From the NCBI GenBank assembly GCA_035296965.1, contig DATGZX010000131.1:1-27038 (forward strand): a stretch of DNA of 27,038 nucleotides, read 5' to 3'. The notes under the pieces are model-generated. The model searched no databases and had not been told where the DNA came from. It worked only from the letters and a program-made list of their open reading frames with translations. Each line of letters starts with the position of its first letter. The stretch's first letter is position 1. Shown here one piece after another: positions 9,401 to 17,181 of the stretch. A program made the translations under genes and the position numbers. The DNA comes from DATGZX01 sp035296965 (GTDB lineage: Bacteria > Planctomycetota > Planctomycetia > Gemmatales > Gemmataceae).

Positions 9401-9768
9401 TTGGTCAAATCTGCGATCTGCTCACCCGTCAATTTCCCCTTGGGCGGCATTCGCAAAACATCATCCTGATAACTGATCGCCTTGACCAGTCGGCTCTTAC
9501 CCGGGTCTTTTGGAACAACCGCAGGGCCACTGTCGCCCCCCTTTAGAAGCCCGGCTTTAGTGTCCAGGGTCAGGTTGGCTTTATGCTTTTGAGCGGAGCT
9601 GTGACAAGCGAAACAGTGGGCGGCCAGCACCGGCCGGACCTTTTTTTCAAAGAATTCCAATTGTTCGGGCGCAGGTTCAGCGGCAACCGAGCAGGCGGTC
9701 AGGATCAAGATCAATACGCAGGCTAAAGACGCAAGCGTGGTAGGTCTGCTGGCAGGTCGCCCGAGCAT
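6493..9768 (-). CDS. Planctomycete cytochrome c protein with inserted domain (1091 aa)
   Basis: This is a PSCyt1-DUF1549-DUF1553 protein. The hydrophobic leader (residues 10-30) contains LTAC at 23-26, a possible lipobox, so it may be a lipoprotein; cleavage after AA at 29-30 is the alternative. Heme motifs are C52-F-A-C55-H56 and C363-A-R-C366-H367, the second in the family context DHKFDP. Compared with the 860-residue paralogue it carries extra sequence between DUF1549 and DUF1553. Residues about 499-650 (FEDFGSGTYQGWDSTGHAFG to ALDKILFTDE) look like a beta-sandwich carbohydrate-binding-type domain related to the C-terminal module of GH32 enzymes; this is inference from pattern. The DUF1553 part follows (LARVMVNRIWQHHFGRGIV). 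The ATG at 9768 has GAGGGG upstream. It is the first gene of the four-gene minus-strand cluster. Confidence 0.93.
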   Translation of the reverse strand: MLGRPASRPTTLASLACVLILILTACSVAAEPAPEQLEFFEKKVRPVLAAHCFACHSSAQKHKANLTLDTKAGLLKGGDSGPAVVPKDPGKSRLVKAISYQDDVLRMPPKGKLTGEQIADLTKWVEMGAPWPDAGASHSTIVETKAFDLQARKSHWSFQPLKDISFPPVRNAAWPQSPIDSFILAKLEANGLAPALPTDKRTLIRRVTYDLIGLPPTPAEIDAFLADDSPSAFQKVVDRLLASPHYGERWARHWLDLVRFAETWGHEFDFEMPEAYPYRDYVIRAFNADVPYDQLVREHIAGDLLPQPRLHPTKGFNESILGSGFWYLGEAVHSPVDVRADEANRIDNQIDVLSKTFLGLTVACARCHDHKFDPISTKDYYALAGYLESSRFQRAFLEKPAPMSEAVRRTRMLREQCEAIAVQITCDALQVRASKLANTLLAGRVGAIRPERADHPLLPWSLLARPGRVSDPRPFAAKRDELVQQLKSRAKQSADTERRAIVFEDFGSGTYQGWDSTGHAFGTAPSRLPIAHLQPDALQPVKSLEPPGLATSAIVSDRLQGVLRSKTFVIPKKRILYHVAGKQAQINLIIDGYQLIRDPIYGGLTFHIDHGEHLQWHVQDVSMWIGHKAYIEIIDDGAGYVALDKILFTDEGPPADSPNHLLLHMLEDPAVNSPESLAHRYQTLFLDAVARWRSGSLGPANSGAEYVALLNWLLENREGLDPARGSASTAESLGAKFLALMNDYRLAEAALPAPLRAIAMLDGTAWNEHVHNRGNHKNLGEEVQRRFLEVLGGTKQPPPALGSGRLELAEQMIGPSDPLLARVMVNRIWQHHFGRGIVASPDNFGILGERPTHPELLDYLASKFIREGWSIKNMHRALVLSRTYQMSSRPDEQADARDPQNRFWHRMPIFRLEAEAIRDAILAVSGRLDASMYGVSIPPHLTAHMVGRGRPARSGPVDGDGRRSIYINVRRNFLTPMFLAFDYPIPFTTMGRRGVSNVPAQALALMNNPFVLQQAELWARHILADPKLTASERITRLYVTAFGRPPSQAELSEALKFLGKTSGNNANSPDLRAWPDLCHVLMNVKEFIFIS

Positions 9769-9813
9769 GCCGGCCCCTCATGTCTAAATGACCGCGTGCA
9801 AACCGGCTAATAT

Positions 9814-9856
9814 TAGCCCGAAGCGTCAGCGAGGACCTCGCCGACACTTCGGGCTA
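9814..9856. repeat. Intergenic palindrome E4 (TAGCCCGAAGCG family)
   Basis: Arms of 21 nt at 9814-9834 and 9836-9856 pair with two mismatches around a single base. The unit reads TAGCCCGAAGCGTCAGCGAGG. It lies between two divergent genes (starts at 9768 and 10028), so it cannot be a terminator for either and probably sits in or beside both promoter regions. From memory, TAGCCCGAAGCGTCAGCGAGG-like repeats are very common between planctomycete genes. Confidence 0.85.
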
Positions 9857-9915
9857 GTATCGTAGAGTTTATCAGAGCCCGTGCTTTCCTGTCATGCAAT
9901 TTGCTGAATTCTGGT

Positions 9916-9944
9916 GGTCAACCGGTCAACAACGGTGGTATAAA
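9916..9944 (+). promoter_or_regulatory. Candidate -10 box and GGTCAAC direct repeat upstream of the redoxin gene
   Basis: TATAAA at 9939-9944 resembles a sigma-70 -10 box. About where a -35 element would lie there is instead a tandem pair, GGTCAAC at 9916-9922 and 9924-9930, with 8-bp period. No good TTGACA is visible, so an activator site or plain chance are both possible. Transcription from here would leave a leader of roughly 75 nt before the ATG at 10028. Confidence 0.25.
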
Positions 9945-10027
9945 TGGGCTTCGGCAAACGTTTTCGGAACCAGTATTTTCCCAGCAGCTCAAGACCAGCT
10001 TGCTCCAACTTGCGCAGGAGACAAACG

Positions 10028-11851
10028 ATGCGTGGCATCAAGACACCATGGATTGTAGTTCTCGCCTTGATCGTCAGCACTACGATCTCCGCCCGGGCCG
10101 GCGCGGCCAAGAAAGACGTGCGGGTGGGTGACAGCATCGGCAACCTCACCTTCAAAGATATTCATTACTTGCCACGCTCTCTTGACGATTTTTCCAACAA
10201 GAAGGCCTTCGTCCTTGCCTTCACCACGACGAGCTGCCCGGTAGTACAACGCTACCTCCCGGTCTTGAAGCAACTCGAAAAGGAATACCGCGGCAAAGGC
10301 GTGCAATTCCTCGCAATCAACGATGGGCCGGACGATACCATCCTCGAGTTGGCGGCCCAGGCTGTGCGTTTCGAAATGGAGTTCCCCTTTGTGAAGGATT
10401 TTGATGGTGGTTGCGTGCGCGCCCTGGGTGTGCAGCGCACGCCAGAGGTCGCTGTCCTTGATGGTCGGCGCATGCTTCGCTATCGCGGCCGGATCGACGA
10501 CCAGTATCGACTCGGCGGGACGCGGGAGAGCGCCGGCCATCATGATCTCAAGGATGCGCTGGACGCGATTCTGGCTGGTAAAGAAGTGCCGACGAGAGAG
10601 ACGCCGGTGGACGGCTGCCTGATCACGGCTTCCGAAGCGCGCACACCCAAGACAAACGTGACCTTTGCGGAAAATATTGCTCCCATCTTGCGGGAACGTT
10701 GCCAGGGCTGCCACCGTCCCGATACCTCCGCGCCATTCTCTCTCATCACCTATAAACAGGTCGCAGCCAAGGCGGATGCAATCGCGGAAGTGGTTGCCGA
10801 GGGCCGAATGCCCCCCTGGTACGCCAGCGAGGAGGCTGGTCACTTCATCAATCGGCGAACCCTGTCCGCTGAGGAGCGCGACACGCTTGTGGATTGGGTG
10901 CGTGCAGGAAAACCCTTAGGCGACGAAACCAAACTCCCCAGGACTCCTCTGGAGACCAAGGCCGACGGCAAATGGCTGATCGGCAAACCGGATTTGATCC
11001 TGTCGGCTCCCAAGGACGACCTCCCCGCATCCGGCGACATTCCCTATAAGTATGTGCCGCTGCCTTACACCAAGGGTCTGTCCATGCCATACGTCTTTAC
11101 GGAGGACACGTGGATGCAGGGAATCCAAATCCTGCCCGACAACCCGCGCACGGTCCACCATTGCAACATGCTCTACATGATTCCTGGCGAGAAAGCCAAG
11201 AAGACGAACTTCATCACCGGGACGGTTCCCGGCGGCTCGCCCATGATCCTGGAGAACCAAGTTGGTTTTCTCATCCCCAAGGGCGCCATTCTGATTCTGC
11301 AAATACACTACGTTTCGACCGGCAAGCCTGAGAAATGCCAGATCAACGTCGGTTTTCGCTACGCCCGCGGCGTCGTGGAAAAACGGCTGCGGCATGCGTT
11401 GATGGACGACAATTCGTTTGCGATTCCGCCGGGCGCTCCCGCCCATCCCGTGGGCTCCAGCAGAGTGCTCGACTGCGACGCAGTCGGCATCGCCCTGTTC
11501 GTGCACATGCACGTTCGCGGCAGGGACATGACCTTCCGCGCTCACTATCCCGACGGCAAGAGCGAGACCTTGCTGGTCGTCCCCAATTACAGTTTCGATT
11601 GGCAGATCCCTTATATCTGGGAACCCGGCAAGAAGCGCTTCCCGAAGGGCACCAAACTCGAGGTTGTAGCCCATTACGACAATTCCCGGTTCAACCCGTA
11701 CAATCCCGACCCGAATAAGACAGTAAAGGAAGGACCACAAACTCGCGACGAGATGTTGAATGGCTTCTTCTTTTACACCGATGCCAATGAAAAATTGGAA
11801 CTCCAGATCGATCCCAAGACAGGGCGGGTGCGAACGGAGAAAAAAGGATGA
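10028..11851 (+). CDS. Exported redoxin / cytochrome c / copper type II monooxygenase-like fusion (607 aa)
   Basis: A signal peptide covers residues 1-26. A thioredoxin-fold (AhpC/TSA-like) domain spans about 30-190 and keeps only one cysteine at the usual site (TTTSC70PVV). A cytochrome-c-like domain follows, with C225-Q-G-C228-H229 and MPPW at 261-264 as a likely axial Met. The C-terminal 340-600 region resembles peptidylglycine-hydroxylating-type copper monooxygenases: H377-H378, H427 (LQIHY), H493-M-H495 and M576 are candidate ligands for the two copper sites. All three domains should act outside the cytoplasm; the substrate is unknown. The frame is open from 9944, but the ATG at 10028 has AGGAG about 8 nt upstream and begins the signal peptide. 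Similar fusions are known to me as planctomycete proteins annotated simply as redoxin-domain proteins. Confidence 0.9.
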   Translation: MRGIKTPWIVVLALIVSTTISARAGAAKKDVRVGDSIGNLTFKDIHYLPRSLDDFSNKKAFVLAFTTTSCPVVQRYLPVLKQLEKEYRGKGVQFLAINDGPDDTILELAAQAVRFEMEFPFVKDFDGGCVRALGVQRTPEVAVLDGRRMLRYRGRIDDQYRLGGTRESAGHHDLKDALDAILAGKEVPTRETPVDGCLITASEARTPKTNVTFAENIAPILRERCQGCHRPDTSAPFSLITYKQVAAKADAIAEVVAEGRMPPWYASEEAGHFINRRTLSAEERDTLVDWVRAGKPLGDETKLPRTPLETKADGKWLIGKPDLILSAPKDDLPASGDIPYKYVPLPYTKGLSMPYVFTEDTWMQGIQILPDNPRTVHHCNMLYMIPGEKAKKTNFITGTVPGGSPMILENQVGFLIPKGAILILQIHYVSTGKPEKCQINVGFRYARGVVEKRLRHALMDDNSFAIPPGAPAHPVGSSRVLDCDAVGIALFVHMHVRGRDMTFRAHYPDGKSETLLVVPNYSFDWQIPYIWEPGKKRFPKGTKLEVVAHYDNSRFNPYNPDPNKTVKEGPQTRDEMLNGFFFYTDANEKLELQIDPKTGRVRTEKKG

Positions 11852-11920
11852 TGCAAGGCAGGGAGCAGTTGACCCACTGTCACCCGGCTTTGTGGTGTTT
11901 GGATTCGGGGAGGGCCGACC

Positions 11921-12817
11921 GTGGTTGCAACAGCACAAACACCACTGGTGCGCCTTAGCAACCTTTTCCCAGGCCGGCAAGTCTACGCCAAGTGCGAACA
12001 CCTGGCTCCTTCGGGTTGCTTCAAGATCCGTGGTGCCCTGCATCTGCTGGAACACCTGAGCCGGGAAGGCGGCACCAAGCAACTGGTCATGCCGTCGATG
12101 GGTAACACGGCCATGGGAGCCGCGGTCGGCGCCAAGGCATATGGGTTCACAGCAACAGCCGTCGTGCCGCAAGCCATCTCGCGAGCAAAAGATGAGCGGC
12201 TACAGGCACTTGGCGTCGAACTTATCAAAATCGCGGGCGGCGGTTCGGATCTGATCCGCCGGGCTGCGCAAGTCGCGGAGGAACGCCGCGCCTACTTCGT
12301 TCATCCTCACCTGGACCCGCTGTGGACGGACGGCTACCAGTCCATCACTCGCGAGGTGTTTGCAGAGTTGCCGGCTTGCAAATCGTTGGTCTTTCCCGTG
12401 GGAGGCGGCGGGTTGTTGATGGGGCTGACGGAATACCTGCTCCAGCACCCTAAGCAAGTAAGGTTGATCGGCTGCGAATCGTACAACTACCCGACCTACG
12501 CGCTCTTCGACCACGCCCGTTCGCCCACCATCGCCGACGGCCTCATGCTCGAGGTGCCACACCCCAAGGTGCAAGAGCGGATCGAGAAGATGGGGATCGA
12601 GATTTCGATGCTCGAGGACTTCGCAATCCGCAGCGCGCTGCGCGAGATGTTCGTCAAGCAAGGCCTCATTGTAGAACCTTCGAGCGCCGTCACGGTCGCC
12701 CTGGTCGGCTCGCGCCTGGCTGAGCTCGAGGATCCGATTTGTGTTGTTCTGACCGGAGAGAATATCACGCGCGAAGATTTCTATCGGCTCATCCAGGATT
12801 CCGGCGCCGTGCCTTAG
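11921..12817 (+). CDS. Threonine dehydratase-like PLP enzyme, fold type II (298 aa)
   Basis: This is a PLP-dependent enzyme of the serine/threonine dehydratase group, likely cytosolic. The PLP lysine is K35 in GCFKIRGA; most relatives have Ser or Thr where this has C33. The SxGNxxxG cofactor loop is present as SMGNTAMG (59-66) with Thr in place of the usual His, and the phosphate-binding loop is GGGGL at 161-165. The C-terminal TGEN takes the place of the more usual SGGN. There is no ACT regulatory domain, so it resembles the short catabolic or racemase-like members; the exact substrate is open. The start is GTG at 11921, with GGGGAGGG at 11907-11914 as ribosome-binding site. It follows the redoxin gene by 69 nt and its stop codon abuts that of the convergent gene. 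Confidence 0.85.
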   Translation: MVATAQTPLVRLSNLFPGRQVYAKCEHLAPSGCFKIRGALHLLEHLSREGGTKQLVMPSMGNTAMGAAVGAKAYGFTATAVVPQAISRAKDERLQALGVELIKIAGGGSDLIRRAAQVAEERRAYFVHPHLDPLWTDGYQSITREVFAELPACKSLVFPVGGGGLLMGLTEYLLQHPKQVRLIGCESYNYPTYALFDHARSPTIADGLMLEVPHPKVQERIEKMGIEISMLEDFAIRSALREMFVKQGLIVEPSSAVTVALVGSRLAELEDPICVVLTGENITREDFYRLIQDSGAVP

Positions 12818-12824
12818 CTAAGGC
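12811..12824. other. Perfect 14-bp palindrome spanning two abutting stop codons
   Basis: GCCTTAGCTAAGGC reads the same on both strands. It contains the TAG stop of the plus-strand PLP enzyme (12815-12817) and, immediately next to it, the stop of the minus-strand zinc-ribbon gene (12818-12820). The two convergent genes therefore have no intergenic space and no room for separate terminators. Confidence 0.8.
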
Positions 12825-14047
12825 AATCGGTGGAACTTTTTCTCAACCACTCGCCCCCCTTCAAACTCGATTTCGTAGGCTGCCATACGCGTCTTCAGAT
12901 TGCAGAGTACGATGACGGGGCCTGCTTCCAACGGGAATCCCGCGACGCCCACGATGCTCGCCGCGAATGCAAGGGGAGGCAGACAATGGGAGCGCTCGTC
13001 GTAGTAGCGCCAAAGCGTGCGCGCTCGAGACGTTTCACCTGCCGTTGAGGCCCCGGTCGCGATTGGCTTGCTGTCGATTGAGCTCGGCAGCCCAAGCAGA
13101 TCACGAACGTCCGCCTCGCTCAAACCTGGTCGCACCTGGTCGATGTTCGCAGGTGTGCCTTGCGGAAGCGGCTTGCCCACGCTGATGCGCCCGCCCAGGT
13201 TGCTGATCTCGATGCTGATCGGCATCATCTTCCATCCCCCGCCGAAATTGCGAGCCTCGACGTCGTAATCCAGAAATGCGATGACAGCGAGCTGGGAGCT
13301 GCCGTCATCCGCCTTCCTGATCCCGGCGAAGATGTTGGCGGTGCCGTTCCGCCAGCGTACCCACGACAGAATCGTGTATGTCTTCTCCATGCCCTGGATG
13401 TCATCTTTTTGGGATTTACGATTCACGCGAAGACCGGGCCCCATCCCCATGATCTTGGCTGAAGCCTGAGCGGCGTCCGAAAAGGCATCCGCTACCTCGT
13501 CTGACTTGAGCGCCGCAGCCTCGCCGAGCAGCGCCTCGGCTTCCGCCAAGGCCTCTCCAGGCTTGAGTTTCTCGAAATTCTCTTCCGTGACCATTTCATT
13601 ATTATCGTTGGGCTTCTTCTTGCCCGAAATTCCCCTTGTGAGTGCGAATACAGTCAAGCCGGTACCGAGCGCCAGCACGCCGAGGATGGGGAGGACGATC
13701 AGCAACCGTTTTTTGATCGCTGCCTTTTCGAGGTCTTCGGATGTGGCTTTCTTGCGGCGCCTGCGTCGCGGCCTGGGCGCGAGCGGGTCGGCTCGATCGG
13801 GATCTCCGCTACGGAGTCCTCCAGCCAACGACATGGGCGAACCAGGGGCATTGCCCAAGGGACGCTCCGATGGATTCGGCTGGGGATTATCAGCCTGTGG
13901 ATCGGCAATCTTGGACTCCGCTTCTCCTTCAGGTATCAGAAAGGCCACGCCGCATTTGGGACACTTGACGCGTTTCCCCGCAGGGAGGCCGGCGCTCGAT
14001 TTCAAAATTGCGCCACAGCCGCTGCACTGGATTTTGGAGACTGCCAT
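12818..14047 (-). CDS. Zinc-ribbon single-pass membrane protein, function unknown (409 aa)
   Basis: I do not recognise a function. The N-terminus is a zinc ribbon of the MJ0042 type (C8-x2-C11 and C29-x2-C32). A proline- and arginine-rich linker follows (about 45-100, ending in a run of basic residues), then one membrane helix at about 114-136. The C-terminal 270 residues lie on the other side of the membrane and include LRVNRKSQKDDIQGMEKTYT and a VRPGLSEADVRDLLGLPSSI segment that resembles the small SmpA/BamE-like fold seen in envelope proteins; that likeness is tentative. The frame is open to 14158, but the ATG at 14047 has GGGAGAG about 7 nt upstream and directly precedes the zinc ribbon. 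This layout (zinc ribbon, linker, helix, variable domain) is common in planctomycetes. Confidence 0.8.
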   Translation of the reverse strand: MAVSKIQCSGCGAILKSSAGLPAGKRVKCPKCGVAFLIPEGEAESKIADPQADNPQPNPSERPLGNAPGSPMSLAGGLRSGDPDRADPLAPRPRRRRRKKATSEDLEKAAIKKRLLIVLPILGVLALGTGLTVFALTRGISGKKKPNDNNEMVTEENFEKLKPGEALAEAEALLGEAAALKSDEVADAFSDAAQASAKIMGMGPGLRVNRKSQKDDIQGMEKTYTILSWVRWRNGTANIFAGIRKADDGSSQLAVIAFLDYDVEARNFGGGWKMMPISIEISNLGGRISVGKPLPQGTPANIDQVRPGLSEADVRDLLGLPSSIDSKPIATGASTAGETSRARTLWRYYDERSHCLPPLAFAASIVGVAGFPLEAGPVIVLCNLKTRMAAYEIEFEGGRVVEKKFHRLP

Positions 14048-14187
14048 AGGCTCACTCTCCCGCATCGACCCCTTTGTTTGGTGCCGTCCGCTCATCGGAA
14101 AGTGCATTTGGCCGATCTTATTAAGGATACCCATTCTCAGGACTGCAGCATTGCGCACTTCATGAAGAATGGATGAAGATTGCTTTG

Positions 14188-14211
14188 CTTGCCGGTTTGC
14201 CGACCGGCGAG
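14188..14211. terminator. Hairpin between rarA and the zinc-ribbon gene
   Basis: A 9-bp stem (14188-14196 with 14203-14211, one G-T pair) encloses a 6-nt loop, core GCCGGT/ACCGGC. It lies 53 nt beyond the rarA stop on the minus strand. No T-tract follows, so it may be a pause or stability hairpin and not a terminator. Confidence 0.3.
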
Positions 14212-14263
14212 AAAGTGAGGTGAACGGGGACTCACAAAATGCGCGGGGAATGGCGCCTCTAGG

Positions 14264-15655
14264 TCATGAAGTTTCGTCGTGGGTCGGTGGAGTCGGCAGG
14301 TCAGATATTTGGCCGTCTTTCATTTCGCTCCGGCGCCGGCGAATCTCGTCCAGGCGCTTGCGGATCTCTAACTCGTAGCCTCGATCGACCGGCTCATAAT
14401 AGCGACGCGATTCCGGAAGATACTGTTGATCCACCCAGCCGCCTGCAAAATCGTGGCTATATTGGTAGCCGACGCCGTGTCCAAACTGTTTCGCGCTCTG
14501 ATAATTGCTATCGCGCAGATGGACGGGAACCGCCAGCGTTCGACCGTTGCGCACGTCTTCACGAGCTTTACTGATGGCTGCTGTCGACGCATTGGATTTG
14601 GGTGCGCTAGCGATATAGGTCACGGCTTGCGCCAGGGCAAGCTGGCATTCCGGCAAGCCGACGAACTCACTAGCCTGGAGCGCGGCTGCGGCGACGATCA
14701 AGGCCTGGGGGTCGGCATTACCAACGTCCTCCGAGGCGCAGATGACGATGCGACGGGCGATAAAGCGTGGCTCCTCGCCGGCTTCCAGCATGCGCGCCAA
14801 CCAGTAGATTGCTGCATCAGGATCGCTGCCGCGCATGCTCTTGATAAAGGCGCTGGCCAGATCATAGTGTGCGTCGCCCGTCGGATCGTAATCGAGAACC
14901 TTGCGTTGAATGGAATCCTGTGCGACCGCCAACGTGAATTCCACCGGCTTTTGCTCGGCCGACAGCACGCCAATTTCCAGAGCGGTGAGGGCGCGCCGGG
15001 CATCGCCATCGCTGGTCTCCGCGAGGAACTCCAGGGCCTCGGGTGATAGATGGATAGGGATGTTTCCCAATCCCCGCTCGTGGTCCGTGACAGCCCGCTC
15101 CAACAGCGACTTGATCTGTGCACGGCTAAGCGGCTCGAAGGTGAAGATCTGGCTGCGGCTGAGGAGTGGAGAATTGATCGCGAAGAAAGGGTTCTGAGTA
15201 GTCGCGCCGATAAGAATGACCCTACCTTCTTCCACGTCCGGCAGCAAGACGTCCTGCTGAGACCGGTTGAAGCGATGCAATTCGTCCACAAACAAGATGG
15301 TCCGCTGGCCCGTTTCTTCCAACTCTGCGGTGGCTTCCTGCAGCATTTCGCGTACTTCCTTGATCCCCGCGGCGACCGCATTGAGCTGACGGAAGTGGCA
15401 GCGTGTATGTTGAGCGATGACGTGCGCGAGGGCTGTCTTACCCGTTCCCGGCGGACCATAGAAAATCAGCGAGCTAAGGCGGTCGGCCTGGAGCATGCGC
15501 CGCAGTAATTTGTCCGGACCGAAGAAATGCTCCTGACCGACAAACTCCTCCACGGTGCGCGGGCGCATGCGCGCCGCTAACGGCTGAGCCTTGGTCAGGT
15601 TCGCCTGGTGAACGTCTCGGAACAAATTGCTGACGGCTCTTTTTGCCACCCACAT
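14264..15655 (-). CDS. rarA: Replication-associated recombination protein RarA (MgsA-type AAA+ ATPase, 463 aa)
   Basis: RarA/MgsA is a clamp-loader-like AAA+ ATPase that acts at stalled replication forks. Walker A is GPPGTGKT at residues 67-74 and Walker B ILFVDELHRF at 120-129; ILIGATTQNP is the sensor 1 region and LLSRSQIF follows it. The N-terminal PLAARMRPRTVEEFVGQEHF block and the C-terminal region with HYDLASAFIKSMRGSDPDAAIYWLARM are characteristic and separate it from RuvB and DnaX. Length is usual. The ATG at 15655 has AGGGAGA (15656-15662) touching it; the GTG at 15649, two codons in, has a normal 6-nt spacing and may be the true start. It begins 58 nt after the NADH dehydrogenase gene ends on the same strand, so the two may be co-transcribed. 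Confidence 0.95.
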   Translation of the reverse strand: MWVAKRAVSNLFRDVHQANLTKAQPLAARMRPRTVEEFVGQEHFFGPDKLLRRMLQADRLSSLIFYGPPGTGKTALAHVIAQHTRCHFRQLNAVAAGIKEVREMLQEATAELEETGQRTILFVDELHRFNRSQQDVLLPDVEEGRVILIGATTQNPFFAINSPLLSRSQIFTFEPLSRAQIKSLLERAVTDHERGLGNIPIHLSPEALEFLAETSDGDARRALTALEIGVLSAEQKPVEFTLAVAQDSIQRKVLDYDPTGDAHYDLASAFIKSMRGSDPDAAIYWLARMLEAGEEPRFIARRIVICASEDVGNADPQALIVAAAALQASEFVGLPECQLALAQAVTYIASAPKSNASTAAISKAREDVRNGRTLAVPVHLRDSNYQSAKQFGHGVGYQYSHDFAGGWVDQQYLPESRRYYEPVDRGYELEIRKRLDEIRRRRSEMKDGQISDLPTPPTHDETS

Positions 15656-15713
15656 TCTCCCTGGGCTTGTTTTGATCCTCTCGAGTCTCCCAACCTATTC
15701 TACTCGTCCATGC

Positions 15714-17006
15714 TCATTTGGACCGGCGCAGGGGCAATGGATTTTCCCCCGTGATCAACCGAGCCGCTCGGTTCCGCGTGAAGTAATTCCCGGCCCACTG
15801 CGTCAGAACGAGTACTCGGTTGCCGAACTGGATTAGCTTGAGCAGATGGATGAACAGCCAGGCCAACCAGGCCAGGAAGCCAGATATGCGGATCCAGCCA
15901 AAGTCGGCCACTGCCGCAGCCCTGCCAATCGTCGCCAGGCTGCCATAGTCCCTGTACCGGAAAGCACGAGGAGCCTGGCCTCGTAGCCGGCGCTGGATCA
16001 GATCGGCCACGTAACTTCCCTGCTGCATGGCCACGGGAGCGACGCCCGGCAATGGCTTCCCGGTTTGGTGGCTATAGTTGGCCAGGTCGCCCAGGACGAA
16101 AATCTCGGGGTGGCCGGGAAGGGTGAGGTCCGGCGCAACAACCACCCGGCCGGCGCGATCGAGAGCTGCACCCGTCGCCTGGGCCAACACCCGGCCCAGA
16201 GGCGAAGCATCCACTCCGGCCGCCCACAGGACGGTGCGCGTGGTAATCTGCTCGCTTTCACTACCGCAGCGGATGGTGACCGAGTCGGCCTGTACATCGG
16301 TGACGAGCGCACCGGTTCGAACAGTGGCCCCCAATTCCGTCAACGCCTGTTGGGCCTTGGCGGAGAGGCTGGGAATGTAGGTCGGCAAAACGCGATCAGC
16401 CCCTTCCACCAGCAGAATTCGGGCGTCGGCCGGGCTGAAATGCCGAAAATTGCCGCGCAGCGTGTGATGGGCCATTTCTGCCACTGCGCCGGCCAGTTCC
16501 ACGCCGGTTGGCCCCGCCCCGGCAACGACAAACGTCAACCAGCCGCGGCGTTCCTCTGGAACCTCGGTCCGTTCGGCCGCTTCGAATGCCACCAGGATAC
16601 GTCGCCGAATAGCCGTGGCATCCTCGATGGTCTTCAGTCCCGGTGCAAATTTCTCCCACTCGTCGTGGCCGAAGTAGTGATGCGTGGCGCCGGTGGCAAT
16701 GATCAGTGTGTCGTACGCGACCTCGCCATCGCTCAGGATCACGCGCCGCCCTGCCACGTCGATATCTGTCGCCTCGGCGAGGAGCACCTCGGTATTTTTT
16801 TGTCTTTTAAGTAAGGCTCGCAAGGGAGCGGCGATGTTCGCGGGAGACAGTGCCCCGGTGGCCACCTGGTAGAGCAGTGGCTGGAACAAGTGAAAATTCC
16901 GCCGGTCGATCAACGTGAGTTTCACGGGGGCCTGCTTTAAACTTTTGGCGGCGTAGAGCCCACCGAAGCCGCCTCCGACGATCACGACGTGATGCGGCTG
17001 GTCCAT
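15714..17006 (-). CDS. ndh: Type II NADH dehydrogenase (NDH-2), FAD-dependent (430 aa)
   Basis: NDH-2 passes electrons from NADH to membrane quinone without pumping protons. The FAD-binding GxGxxG is GGGFGG at residues 11-16, followed by DRRNFHLFQPLLYQVATG, a hallmark of the family. The NADH-binding motif is GAGPTGVE at 163-170, and the second FAD contact is FVLGD at 303-307. The C-terminal hydrophobic stretch 376-403 (GFLAWLAWLFIHLLKLIQF) fits the membrane-anchoring helices. The same frame stays open to 17444, but that extension is the antisense of the tRNA array; the ATG at 17006 has GGAGG 9 nt upstream and gives the standard length. It reads divergently from the tRNA array and lies upstream of rarA. 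Confidence 0.94.
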   Translation of the reverse strand: MDQPHHVVIVGGGFGGLYAAKSLKQAPVKLTLIDRRNFHLFQPLLYQVATGALSPANIAAPLRALLKRQKNTEVLLAEATDIDVAGRRVILSDGEVAYDTLIIATGATHHYFGHDEWEKFAPGLKTIEDATAIRRRILVAFEAAERTEVPEERRGWLTFVVAGAGPTGVELAGAVAEMAHHTLRGNFRHFSPADARILLVEGADRVLPTYIPSLSAKAQQALTELGATVRTGALVTDVQADSVTIRCGSESEQITTRTVLWAAGVDASPLGRVLAQATGAALDRAGRVVVAPDLTLPGHPEIFVLGDLANYSHQTGKPLPGVAPVAMQQGSYVADLIQRRLRGQAPRAFRYRDYGSLATIGRAAAVADFGWIRISGFLAWLAWLFIHLLKLIQFGNRVLVLTQWAGNYFTRNRAARLITGENPLPLRRSK

Positions 17007-17181
17007 CTGGGTAATCCTCCGTACCCGCGCAATCGATAGCCTAGCCTGCACTCTATAGACCTTTTGGCAAGCCGCCCACTTTCTCTGGTGGAACGAGACC
17101 ACGGGGGAACATCTTTTAGTGAACCAGTTGGCGGGGCTATGCGTCTGAATGACAGCTTCACTCGTTGGGCTACGTTGGCAG

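Noticed and set aside
10916..12172. 418-codon minus-strand frame
   Set aside because: It is antisense to the redoxin fusion and the PLP enzyme, both clearly real on the plus strand.
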